Under the pieces are notes generated by a model. It saw only the letters and a program-made list of their open reading frames with translations. It had not been told where the DNA came from and did no database searches. A program made the translations under genes and the position numbers. Positions 9,666 to 16,187 of a DNA stretch of 22,856 nucleotides are shown here, one piece after another (the first letter of the stretch is position 1; each line of letters begins with the position of its first letter). Source of the stretch: Ramlibacter tataouinensis (lineage in GTDB: Bacteria; Pseudomonadota; Gammaproteobacteria; Burkholderiales; Burkholderiaceae_C); assembly GCA_002427815.1 (NCBI GenBank), contig DIZF01000017.1:63565-86420 (forward strand), written 5' to 3'.

Positions 9666-11146
9666 CCACCGACAAAGCAACCATCAAACGCCTGCCCACC
9701 GGAGTGCCAGGACTCGACGAGGTACTCGGCGGCGGGTTGCCCGAGTTCTCGTTCAACGTCATCGCCGGGTCGCCCGGCTGCGGCAAGACCACGCTGGCGC
9801 ACCAGCTCATGTTCGCGCTGGCCACGCCCGAACGCCCTGCCTTGTATTTCACGGTGTTGGGCGAGCCGCCGCTGAAAATGTTGCGCTACCAGCAGCAGTT
9901 CGAGTTTTTCGACAACGCGAAGGTCAACGCCTGCATCCGGTTCGTCAACCTGTCGCAGGAGACGGCCTCCGGCGACCTGCAGAAGGTGCTGACCCGGATG
10001 GTCGCTGAAGTCGAGCGGCACAGCCCCGGCCTGGTCATGGTCGATTCGTTCCGCTCGGTCGTCCTGGCCCATGACAGCGGCAAGTCCTTTATCGGCCTGC
10101 AGGAGTTCATCCAGCAGCTGGGCATGCTGATGACGAGCTGGCAGGCCACCACCTTCCTGATCGGCGAGTATTTCACCGAGCACGATCCGAACCCGGTTTT
10201 CACCGTGGCCGACGGACTGATCTGGCTGCGCCAGAGCATCGACCGCAATTCGGTGGTCCGGAAGATGGAAGTCATGAAGATGCGTGGGCAGGCCACCTTG
10301 TCGGGACTGCATACGTTTCGCATCAGCACCACCGGAGTGCGCGTGTTCGCGCCGCCGCAACTGGCCGGGCCGGGGGAAGCCGGCTCGGCGGTACCGACGG
10401 ACAACCGGTTGCGGATGGGCGTGCCGGGCCTGGATGAAATGATGGGTGCCGGGCTGCCCCGCGGCTACTCGCTGCTGGTCGCCGGTCCGACGGGCGCGGG
10501 CAAAAGCATCCTGGCTGCGGCGTTCCTGGTCGAGGGCGCGCGTGGCGGAGAAACCGGCGTGATCGCGGCCTTCGAGCAGCGCTCCGGTCGTTCGCGCGGC
10601 CGCGTCATGTCCGAGCTGATCGCCAGCGGCCGTGTGGGGGTGGTCGACGCGCGGGCGCCGGCACTGTCCGTCGACGAGATTGCGACCCTGCTGATCGCGG
10701 AAGTCCATCGGCTCAAGGCGAGCCGGGTCGTCATCGACTCGCTCTCGGGCTTCGAGCTGGCATTGGCGCCCACCTTCCGCGAGGACTTCCGCGAATCCTT
10801 GTCGCGCCTGGTGTCGGCGCTGGCCAGCACGGGCGCCACGGTGCTGATGACATCGGAGCTGGAAGACCGCTACGACGATTTGCGCTTCAGCCCCTACGGC
10901 ACGGCCTTCCTCACGGACGCGATCATCGTGCAGCGCTACATCGAGGTCGACAGCCGGCTGCAACGGGTGATCGCGGTGGCGAAGGTGCGTGGCAGCGCGC
11001 ACTCCAATGAGCTGCGGCTGTTCAACATCGACGACGACGGCATCCAGATCGGCAAGATGCTGGATGGCTACGAGGGCCTGCTGGGTGGCAGGCCGACCCG
11101 GCGCGTCCGCTCGAAGAGCCCCACTTCCGGCTCGGCCGGTGGCTGA
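9662..11146 (+). CDS. Two-domain KaiC/RAD55-type RecA-like ATPase
   Basis: A 494-aa protein with two tandem KaiC domains. Domain 1 has Walker A G36-SPGCGK-T43 and a Walker B-like LVMVDS. Domain 2 has Walker A G275-PTGAGK-S282 and RVVIDS. Each domain begins with a GVPGLDE signature. KaiC proteins are hexameric ATPases, and in cyanobacteria KaiC is the clock core with autophosphorylation at adjacent Ser and Thr. By hand alignment around the conserved LTDAII, those two positions are Ala415 and Phe416 here. The paired catalytic Glu positions read Gly67-Glu68 and Glu305-Gln306. It is therefore unlikely to run a canonical phosphorylation cycle. No kaiA or kaiB is in the window. The gene overlaps the preceding one by ATGA and is followed after 21 nt by a histidine kinase, which suggests KaiC-to-kinase signalling, perhaps in stress response. 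Confidence 0.9.
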   Translation: MTTDKATIKRLPTGVPGLDEVLGGGLPEFSFNVIAGSPGCGKTTLAHQLMFALATPERPALYFTVLGEPPLKMLRYQQQFEFFDNAKVNACIRFVNLSQETASGDLQKVLTRMVAEVERHSPGLVMVDSFRSVVLAHDSGKSFIGLQEFIQQLGMLMTSWQATTFLIGEYFTEHDPNPVFTVADGLIWLRQSIDRNSVVRKMEVMKMRGQATLSGLHTFRISTTGVRVFAPPQLAGPGEAGSAVPTDNRLRMGVPGLDEMMGAGLPRGYSLLVAGPTGAGKSILAAAFLVEGARGGETGVIAAFEQRSGRSRGRVMSELIASGRVGVVDARAPALSVDEIATLLIAEVHRLKASRVVIDSLSGFELALAPTFREDFRESLSRLVSALASTGATVLMTSELEDRYDDLRFSPYGTAFLTDAIIVQRYIEVDSRLQRVIAVAKVRGSAHSNELRLFNIDDDGIQIGKMLDGYEGLLGGRPTRRVRSKSPTSGSAGG

Positions 11147-11167
11147 GTCCCGGCCAAGGCTTTTGAC

Positions 11168-12265
11168 GTGAACGACTCTTCCGAGCAGAAACAGATTGCC
11201 GAGGCAACCGGCGTGCTGGCGCTGCTCGAGGAGCAGGCCCAGACACTGCGCGCGGAATTGCTGGCGCTGCGGCAGGAGCTGGCGCAGGTGGAGCGCGAGT
11301 TCAGCGCGAAGCAGGGCGCCACGCTGCTGGCGGCGAATGAACAACTGGTGCTCGCGGCGATGCGCGCGCAGGACATTGCCGACGCGGCCAGGAGCAACCT
11401 GGATGGACTGGTCCGGTCGGGGGCGAATGCTGTGCTGGTACAGGTGCCGCAGCGCTCCGAGCTGGCGCTGGCCGAATACGAGCAGGGTGTTCGGGATCTG
11501 CGCGAGGCCAACGAGCAGCTGGTGATCGCAGCCCTGGAGTCCAAGCATCTGGAGGCGACGGCCCAGGCTGCGTACCACCGGCAGATTGCGTTCCTGGCGA
11601 CGGTGGCCCATGAATTGCGCAACCCGCTGATGCCCCTGCGGCTGGCCGCGCACATGCTCAGCCGTGCCCGCACCGACGAAGCTGTCCATGCCAAGCTGCA
11701 GGCGACCATCACAGACCAGATCGCGAACATCGCGAGGTTGATCAATGATCTGCTCGACGGCTCGCGCATCGGCACCGGAAAATTCAGGCTGGAACGCACC
11801 ATCATCGTGATATCCGGCGTGGTCGATCTCGCGATCGAGACCTGCCGGCCTGCGATCGACGCTCGGCGGCATGGGCTCACGGTGAGCATGCCGCCCGAAC
11901 CGGTCAGGGTGCTCGGCGATGCGTTGCGTCTGGTGCAGGTTCTGAGCAATCTGCTCGTGAACGCCTGCAAGTACACGCCGGAAGGCGGGAAGATCTCGCT
12001 GGAGGTCGCGGTGCGCGGGCGTGGGGTGGAGATCACCGTGCAGGACAACGGCATCGGCATCAGCGCCCCGGCCCTGCCGCGTGTCTTCGATCTGTTCGTT
12101 CAGGACGCTCCGGCCACGCTCATGAGTCCCGGCGGCCTGGGCATCGGCCTGGCCGTGGTGCGCGAGCTGGTCAAGGCGCATGAGGGCACAGTCGAGGCGC
12201 GCAGCGCCGGACTCAATCAGGGAAGCCAGATCGTCGTGATGCTGCCGCTGGCGGGCGCGATCTAG
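11168..12265 (+). CDS. Soluble sensor histidine kinase (HisKA/HATPase_c)
   Basis: A 365-aa kinase. The H box VAHELRNPLMPLRL has the phospho-acceptor at His148. An N box (SNLLVNACKYTPEGG), a G1 box (DNGIGIS) and a G2 box (GLGIGLAVV) follow in order, so the catalytic core looks complete. The first 140 residues are predicted coiled coil (Leu/Glu/Gln heptad-like, for example LEEQAQTLRAELLALRQEL). There is no transmembrane helix, PAS or GAF domain that I can recognise, so the protein should be cytoplasmic and receive its signal through a partner. GTG 11168 is the start, with only a weak AAGG upstream. Position 21 nt after the KaiC-like gene recalls the cyanobacterial KaiC-SasA pairing. No response regulator gene is nearby, so the output partner is unknown. 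Confidence 0.92.
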   Translation: MNDSSEQKQIAEATGVLALLEEQAQTLRAELLALRQELAQVEREFSAKQGATLLAANEQLVLAAMRAQDIADAARSNLDGLVRSGANAVLVQVPQRSELALAEYEQGVRDLREANEQLVIAALESKHLEATAQAAYHRQIAFLATVAHELRNPLMPLRLAAHMLSRARTDEAVHAKLQATITDQIANIARLINDLLDGSRIGTGKFRLERTIIVISGVVDLAIETCRPAIDARRHGLTVSMPPEPVRVLGDALRLVQVLSNLLVNACKYTPEGGKISLEVAVRGRGVEITVQDNGIGISAPALPRVFDLFVQDAPATLMSPGGLGIGLAVVRELVKAHEGTVEARSAGLNQGSQIVVMLPLAGAI

Positions 12266-12285
12266 GCGGACAGCGCCCGACAGTC

Positions 12286-12312
12286 AAAAAAAAGCGGCCC
12301 GCGGGCCGCTTT
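12286..12312 (-). terminator. Rho-independent terminator of the minus-strand crystallin-like gene
   Basis: Positions 12291-12312 are a perfect palindrome with arms AAAGCGGCCCG and CGGGCCGCTTT. Read on the minus strand the stem runs straight into eight T residues. It lies 21 nt past the stop of the gene at 12334-13125. On the plus strand only TTTCC follows, so termination of the kinase transcript would be weaker, though the hairpin could serve both convergent units. Confidence 0.9.
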
Positions 12313-12333
12313 CCTGTTGCTGCCGGCGCGCTC

Positions 12334-13125
12334 TTACTGCCTGGGTTCGCCGTTGTTGTTCACGGCGATGGTGTTGCCCGGGGGCGCCGTCATTTGAATG
12401 CGGTGATCCTGCCCGCGGAAGTTGTAGGTCACGTCCCAATAGGCCGGGGCGCCGCTGGCGGTGCTTTCGCACCGGCGCACATCCTGGCTGGTGGTCTGGC
12501 CATTGCGCCCGACATTGGAGCCGATCACGCCGCCGGCGACCGCGCCGCCCACGGTTGCCAGGTCCTTGCCGCTGCCGCCGCCGACCTGATGGCCGAGCAC
12601 CCCGCCGATGAGCGCGCCGGCAATGGCGCCACCCACGTTGCGGTCACTGTTGACCTGCTGGCGTTCCACCCAGCAGCGTTCGGTGGGTGGGCCCATCACC
12701 GCGTGAACCGAGGTCACAGGTGCCTCGTAGACGCGTTCGTTGGCGCGGCGGCGCCAGGCGTAGTTGGGCGTTTCCAACGGCGCCGCGACCTCGTTGTCAC
12801 GGGGTCTGCGGTCGTTGACCGGTCGCGCCGAGGAGATGGCGTCGGCCAGGCCCGAGGCCGTCAGCGTGTCGTAGCTGCCGCGGCGCAGCACGACGCAGCG
12901 ACCACGGAAGTTCGCGTGCTCGCACACTTCCCAGCGGCCTTTGTCTATCACGATCGATGAGGTGCGGTCATTGAAGCCGGTGCGATCGAAGTTGGGCACC
13001 GGGTTGCTGGTGGTGAAGGCGCGTCCGCGAAAGCCTTCGCCCTGGTAGAACGTGATTTGCGCTGCGGCATGGGCCGCGAAAACCAGCGCCGATACCGCCA
13101 GGGCGGTTTTCAGTTGTCGTTTCAT
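12334..13125 (-). CDS. Exported beta/gamma-crystallin fold protein with glycine-zipper domain
   Basis: A 263-aa protein. The start is taken at 13125 because GGAG precedes it by a proper spacing and the product then opens with a signal peptide (MKRQ, hydrophobic core, cleavage likely after residue 22, AHAAA). Residues 24-102 hold two Greek-key motifs of beta/gamma-crystallin type. The first has NDRTSS at 52-57, matching the calcium-binding N/D-N/D-x-x-S/T-S pattern; the second has ADAISS, lacking the first ligand. Residues 164-206 form a Gly-zipper 2TM segment (GGAIAGALIGGVLG and GGAVAGGVIG) as in SlyB/17-kDa antigen proteins, flanked by Cys151 and Cys219. A longer reading frame reaching 13395 exists but has no export signal. 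Cell-envelope location is likely, and the function is not established. It is divergent from the BON lipoprotein gene. Confidence 0.85.
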   Translation of the reverse strand: MKRQLKTALAVSALVFAAHAAAQITFYQGEGFRGRAFTTSNPVPNFDRTGFNDRTSSIVIDKGRWEVCEHANFRGRCVVLRRGSYDTLTASGLADAISSARPVNDRRPRDNEVAAPLETPNYAWRRRANERVYEAPVTSVHAVMGPPTERCWVERQQVNSDRNVGGAIAGALIGGVLGHQVGGGSGKDLATVGGAVAGGVIGSNVGRNGQTTSQDVRRCESTASGAPAYWDVTYNFRGQDHRIQMTAPPGNTIAVNNNGEPRQ

Positions 13126-13218
13126 GTTTGACTCCAGTGTGGATTCCCAGCCCGAAGGATGCGCAGGATGCGATGGAAACGGGCCTTGGTTGCAAGATTG
13201 CTCTTCCGTGGATGCGCT

Positions 13219-13236
13219 GTCTGTGCGATCGCACAC
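13219..13236 (-). promoter_or_regulatory. Candidate operator: TGTGCGATCGCACA dyad plus GAC, toward the crystallin-like gene
   Basis: TGTGCGATCGCACA (13222-13235) is a perfect 14-bp palindrome. On the minus strand it is followed by GAC, giving CGCACAGAC as in the elements at 9018 and 13294. It lies about 97 nt upstream of the crystallin-like gene start. Over 21 nt aligned by eye it matches the 9018 element at 15 positions. It is not a CRP site, since the TGTGA half-sites and spacing do not fit. Confidence 0.45.
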
Positions 13237-13293
13237 ATAGAGGCACGGGGCAGGCAACTGGCGACTTTCTCCTACACGGCCCCAAGCCCGTCG

Positions 13294-13311
13294 GTGCGGC
13301 AGCGCACAGAC
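13294..13311 (+). promoter_or_regulatory. Candidate operator: GTGCG-N4-CGCAC dyad plus AGAC, toward the BON lipoprotein gene
   Basis: GTGCG and CGCAC form an inverted repeat around GCAG, directly followed by AGAC. It is the third copy in the window of a GTKCG...CGMACAGAC pattern. It lies 98 nt upstream of the ATG at 13410 on the same strand as that gene. A TTGACG at 13343-13348 downstream could be a -35 box, but no good -10 follows it. Confidence 0.4.
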
Positions 13312-13409
13312 GCGACTTCGGGTGGCGGGCACTCTCGGGTTGTTGACGTTGTCATCCAGCCCTGCGACACCTCGCCGGTCTGCCATCCGAATCACTGGAG
13401 TATCGAACC

Positions 13410-13721
13410 ATGAACAAATTCAGCCGCATTTCCGTCCTGGTCGCTGCCGTCGCCTTGACCGCTCTGGCAGGCTGTGCCTCGACGCAAAAACACGAAAGCA
13501 CCGGTCAGTACCTGGACGACAGTTCCATCACGACCCGCGTCAAGACCGCCATCTTCCAGGATCCCAGCCTCAAGTCGGCCGAGATCAATGTCGAAACCTT
13601 CAAGGGCCGGGTCCAGCTGAGCGGCTTCGTCACCTCGCGCGCCAACATCGACCGCGCGACTGCCGTCGCGCAAAGCGTCAGCGGCGTCGCCTCGGTCGCC
13701 AACGACATGCGAGTCAAGTGA
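13410..13721 (+). CDS. BON-domain lipoprotein (OsmY-like)
   Basis: A 103-aa protein. ATG 13410 is preceded by GGAG at 13397-13400. The signal sequence ends in a lipobox Leu19-Ala-Gly-Cys22, so the mature protein should be lipid-anchored in the envelope. Residues 36-103 form one BON domain: ITTRVKTAIFQDP, then INVETFKGRVQLSGFV, then a helix and VASVANDMRVK. BON domains occur in OsmY and related periplasmic or outer-membrane proteins and are thought to bind phospholipid or stabilise the envelope under osmotic stress. OsmY itself has two BON domains, so this is a single-domain relative. The glycine-zipper lipoprotein gene follows after 35 nt and may share its transcript. Confidence 0.92.
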   Translation: MNKFSRISVLVAAVALTALAGCASTQKHESTGQYLDDSSITTRVKTAIFQDPSLKSAEINVETFKGRVQLSGFVTSRANIDRATAVAQSVSGVASVANDMRVK

Positions 13722-13756
13722 GATCGATCGCCATTCACCACACCAAGGGGTAACTC

Positions 13757-13975
13757 ATGAACACGATGAAAACTATTGCAGCCGCCACATTGACCGCGGC
13801 AGTCCTGTTGAGCCTGGGCGCATGCGCCGGCATGTCGACCCGTGACCAGAACACCGCCGTCGGCGCCGGCATCGGCGCGGTCAGCGGCGCCGTCCTTACC
13901 GGGGGCAGCGCCATCGGTACCGTGGGCGGTGCGGCCGTCGGCGGCGTCATCGGCAACGAAGTCGGCAAGCGCTAA
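13757..13975 (+). CDS. Small glycine-zipper lipoprotein (OsmB-like)
   Basis: A 72-aa protein. AAGGGG at 13745-13750 is a good ribosome-binding site for ATG 13757. The signal sequence ends with Leu20-Gly-Ala-Cys23 as a lipobox. The mature part is almost only a glycine zipper (AVGAGIGAVSGAVLTGG and VGGAAVGGVIGNEVGKR), as in OsmB and other 2TM glycine-zipper envelope proteins. Such segments insert into or associate with membrane as helical hairpins. Its place after the BON lipoprotein and before a SlyB-like C-terminal domain protein suggests an envelope-stress group. The exact role is unknown. Confidence 0.88.
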   Translation: MNTMKTIAAATLTAAVLLSLGACAGMSTRDQNTAVGAGIGAVSGAVLTGGSAIGTVGGAAVGGVIGNEVGKR

Positions 13976-14044
13976 ACCGGGCACGACGCTGCGATGCCCG
14001 CACCGTCGTCGCTCCATGCTTTTTCCAACCCTGCAGGGCAACAC

Positions 14045-14503
14045 ATGACCCCGATCGTTCCGCTTTTCGCGACAGTCAACGGCAAGCGCAAGGGTAGAGT
14101 GAGGGCGATTCGCTCCCGCTTGCCCACGGCCCTGGCCGGCTTTGTCGGGTCGATCGTGTTCGCGACCGTCGCGGCGGCGAGCACGCCGCTCATGAGCTGG
14201 ATGGGAGAGACGCTCGATCCGACGGCTTCGCTGCCGGTCCAGCGTGCATCGGAGGCATTGGCCGCGCCCCTGAGTGCGCCTGAGGCCGACGGCCGGGCCC
14301 GCGGCAGGTCGTCGTGCGACAGCTGCGGCTTCGTCGAATCGGTGCGGCAGCTCGAGCCGGTCGGGAACATGCCTGCAGCCTATGAATTCACGGTGCGGCT
14401 GCGTGACGGATCGAGCCGCATCAGCAGCATCGCCAATACCGCGCGCTGGCGCGTCGGTGACCGCATCATGCTCATCGGCGGCGCGAAGCCGTCCGCCCTC
14501 TAA
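14045..14503 (+). CDS. Membrane-anchored protein with SlyB-like C-terminal domain, no glycine zipper
   Basis: A 152-aa product if started at ATG 14045, which has CAGGG upstream; a longer start at 13994 adds 17 residues with no clear ribosome-binding site. One hydrophobic helix at about 28-45 acts as signal anchor or uncleaved signal. The C-terminal part has C91-DSC-94, GFVESVR, YEFTVRLRDGSSR and WRVGDRIMLIGG. I recognise these as parts of the Burkholderiales SlyB-like family, where a Cys-x-x-Cys-Gly-x-Val-Glu-Ser-Val stretch is normally separated from the Tyr-Glu-x-Thr-Val-Arg domain by a Gly-rich zipper. Here only a few residues (LEPVGNMPAA) join the two, so the zipper appears deleted. A stand-alone zipper is encoded by the neighbouring gene. 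The reduction is inferred from memory of the family. Confidence 0.7.
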   Translation: MTPIVPLFATVNGKRKGRVRAIRSRLPTALAGFVGSIVFATVAAASTPLMSWMGETLDPTASLPVQRASEALAAPLSAPEADGRARGRSSCDSCGFVESVRQLEPVGNMPAAYEFTVRLRDGSSRISSIANTARWRVGDRIMLIGGAKPSAL

Positions 14504-14521
14504 CATCTCCGGGGAATATTC

Positions 14522-14671
14522 ATGCTCTATACCATCGCCGTCGTATTGCTCATCCTGTGGCTGCTCGGACTGGTCACCTCGGTGACCCTGGGCGGCTTCA
14601 TCCACGTGCTGCTGGTGATCGCCATCGTGGTGATCCTGCTGCGGGTGATCAGCGGGCGCAAGGTCCCGTAG
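14522..14671 (+). CDS. Lmo0937-family (DUF5670-like) small membrane protein
   Basis: A 49-aa protein starting at ATG 14522 after a GGGGAA ribosome-binding site, ending at TAG 14669-14671. It consists of two hydrophobic helices (IAVVLLILWLLGLV and HVLLVIAIVVILLRVI) joined by a TSVTLGGFI turn, with a basic tail SGRKVP. This closely resembles the lmo0937 family of tiny inner-membrane proteins, which are often found among stress-response genes. It starts 18 nt after the stop of the previous gene and is probably cotranscribed. The function is unknown. Confidence 0.85.
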   Translation: MLYTIAVVLLILWLLGLVTSVTLGGFIHVLLVIAIVVILLRVISGRKVP

Positions 14672-14769
14672 CAGTCCCCGCGCGGGCGCAAGGACGGTCC
14701 GGCTCATCGGAATCGCGATGGCGCCAGATGCGCCAGAATTCGAGGTTCCATCTCTCGGATCCGCAGTCC

Positions 14770-15453
14770 ATGAATCGGCCTTCCCTCGTTCTGCACGCAG
14801 CCATCGTCGACCTGGACGGCACCATGATCGACACCCTGGGCGACTTTGCGGTCGCCCTGAATCGGATGCTGGTCGAGCTGGGGCTGCCGGGGATCGAACG
14901 CACCGACATCGCACGCCTGGTGGGCAAGGGATCGGAACACCTGATCCGCTCCGTGCTGGCCCAGGTCCAGGCCGATCCTTCGCTTTATGAGCAGGCCTGG
15001 CAGTCCTACCAGAAACACTACCGGGCGATCAACGGGCACTATGCCTCGGTGTTCCCGGGCGTCGTGGAAGGCCTGCAGGCCCTGCGCCGGGCCGGCCTGC
15101 GGCTGGCCTGCCTGACCAACAAGCCCACGTCCTTCGCGCAGACCTTGCTGCAGGCCAAGGACCTGTCGGGTTTTTTCGAGACCGTATTCGGCGGTGACGC
15201 CTTCGAACGCCGGAAACCCGACCCATTGCCCCTGGTCAAGACCTGCGACGCCCTGGGCTCGCTGCCGCGGCACACCTTGATGATCGGCGACTCGAGCAAC
15301 GACGCCGCCGCGGGTCGCGATGCCGGGTGTCCGGTCCTGTTGGTGACCTACGGCTATAACCACGGCGAGCCGATACGTGCCGTGCAGGCCGATGGGTTTC
15401 TGGATTCGATGGCCGAACTCTCCGGCTGGCTGGCGGCGGTTCTGTCGCGCTGA
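14770..15453 (+). CDS. gph: Phosphoglycolate phosphatase, HAD superfamily
   Basis: A 227-aa HAD hydrolase. Motif I is D14-LDGT with Asp14 nucleophile and Asp16 acid/base, and a helical cap region follows. Motif II is the LTNKP threonine, motif III the RRKPDP lysine, and motif IV GDSSND with Asp174 and Asp178 as metal ligands. Gph removes phosphate from 2-phosphoglycolate, formed in repair of oxidised DNA ends. Position upstream of trpE is the common betaproteobacterial arrangement, which favours gph over other HAD phosphatases. ATG 14770 is chosen because the product then begins just before the HAD motif, though its ribosome-binding site is weak. It ends 6 nt from the convergent chalcone-isomerase-like gene with no terminator visible between them. 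Confidence 0.88.
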   Translation: MNRPSLVLHAAIVDLDGTMIDTLGDFAVALNRMLVELGLPGIERTDIARLVGKGSEHLIRSVLAQVQADPSLYEQAWQSYQKHYRAINGHYASVFPGVVEGLQALRRAGLRLACLTNKPTSFAQTLLQAKDLSGFFETVFGGDAFERRKPDPLPLVKTCDALGSLPRHTLMIGDSSNDAAAGRDAGCPVLLVTYGYNHGEPIRAVQADGFLDSMAELSGWLAAVLSR

Positions 15454-15459
15454 TCGCGC

Positions 15460-16044
15460 TCAAGCGGCCTTGCCCAGCAGCGCGTCCTTGAGCTTCCAGT
15501 CCGCGGGATTCGGGCCCAGCCAGATGCGCAGCAGCGCGTTGTAGAACTCCGGTTCCTTGAAGGGCTCGCCTTGCTGTGCGCCCTTGACCATGATCACGGT
15601 GCCGGTACCGGGGATCCAGTCGATGTCAAAGGTGTCGCCGCTGCTCAGTTTCTTGTGCTCCGAAAAAATCTGGCTCATGCGCAGCACGCCGGGGATCAGC
15701 TTGGAAAAAGCCGTCTTGTCCATGTTGTCCTCGATCCCGCGCGAGAACAGCTTGCCCAGTTCCGACGAGTCGATCTCTCGCAACATGGTGATGTGCATGT
15801 GCTTGGCGCCCGGCGCCGCCAGCACTTCCTCGGTCGATCCGGCCTTCTTCGCGAGGTAAAGCCCCGCCGTGTAGACCTTGAAGATGGCCTTGTACCGGGT
15901 GCCGGCGCCGTTGAGCTGGAGCCTGGTGCCGCGCAGCTCGCTGGTCTGCTCGTATCTCACACCCGAAACCGTGACCTGGGCCCAGACGGCAGGCACCAGG
16001 AAAAGTGCGGCGCCTGCCAGCACCCAGGATTTGACGAAATTCAT
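15460..16044 (-). CDS. Secreted chalcone-isomerase-like protein
   Basis: A 194-aa protein. The start at 16044 follows AGGAGA and gives a signal peptide (MNFVKSWVLAGAALFLVPAV, then WA, cleavage before QVTVSG). The mature part has YKAIFKVYTAGLYL, then MLREIDSSELGKLFSRGIEDN, GDTFDIDWIPGTGT and ALLRIWLGPNPAD, the pattern of bacterial chalcone-isomerase-like proteins (Chalcone_3 group). These keep the fold, but in most cases no flavonoid substrate or activity is known; some relatives bind fatty acids. It should be periplasmic. It is divergent from the trp operon and convergent with gph. A longer reading frame to 16152 lacks both the ribosome-binding site and the signal peptide. Confidence 0.9.
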   Translation of the reverse strand: MNFVKSWVLAGAALFLVPAVWAQVTVSGVRYEQTSELRGTRLQLNGAGTRYKAIFKVYTAGLYLAKKAGSTEEVLAAPGAKHMHITMLREIDSSELGKLFSRGIEDNMDKTAFSKLIPGVLRMSQIFSEHKKLSSGDTFDIDWIPGTGTVIMVKGAQQGEPFKEPEFYNALLRIWLGPNPADWKLKDALLGKAA

Positions 16045-16062
16045 TGGGTCTCCTGAAAAAAA

Positions 16063-16074
16063 GAACGGTCGTTC
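16063..16074. promoter_or_regulatory. Short inverted repeat GAACG-GT-CGTTC upstream of the chalcone-isomerase-like gene
   Basis: A perfect 5-bp inverted repeat, 19 nt upstream of the minus-strand start at 16044, in the gap shared with the trp operon. It could be an operator. It is short and has no second copy, so confidence is low. The rest of the gap to 16187 holds one imperfect GC-rich hairpin (about 16091-16111) without a T run. Confidence 0.2.
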
Positions 16075-16175
16075 GATCGCGGCATTCTTCGGCACGCGCA
16101 TGCCGCGTGGCAAGAGGGTTTGCGCGGGAGGCGAAAGGTTTGCTGACTTCACGCAAGGCGCCGCCGCTGGTTTGC

Positions 16176-16181
16176 TACACT
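16176..16181 (+). promoter_or_regulatory. Candidate -10 box of the trp operon promoter
   Basis: TACACT lies 6 nt before the ATG of the leader peptide. If it is the -10 box, transcription would start at or next to that ATG and the leader would be translated without a ribosome-binding site, as described for trpL of Sinorhizobium. No good -35 box is seen at 16-18 nt spacing, so the promoter would need an activator or lie elsewhere. Confidence 0.3.
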
Positions 16182-16187
16182 TTGCCC

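Noticed and set aside
9506..12181. An 891-codon antisense frame across the KaiC-like and kinase genes
   Set aside because: It has the same register as the two sense genes and the same explanation by avoidance of TTA, CTA and TCA. No domain or ribosome-binding site supports it.
13222..13235. TGTGCGATCGCACA as a CRP or FNR binding site
   Set aside because: The CRP site needs TGTGA and TCACA halves with a 6-nt spacer, and FNR needs TTGAT and ATCAA. Neither fits; similarity to the two other dyads in the window is better.
13394..13673. Small minus-strand frames opposite the BON lipoprotein gene
   Set aside because: They lie antisense to a gene with clear lipobox and BON domain; composition is that of a shadow frame.
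9506..14671. Prophage, insertion sequence or genomic island in the KaiC to small-lipoprotein region
   Set aside because: No transposase, integrase, attachment repeat or marked composition change was seen. The genes look like ordinary chromosomal stress and envelope genes.
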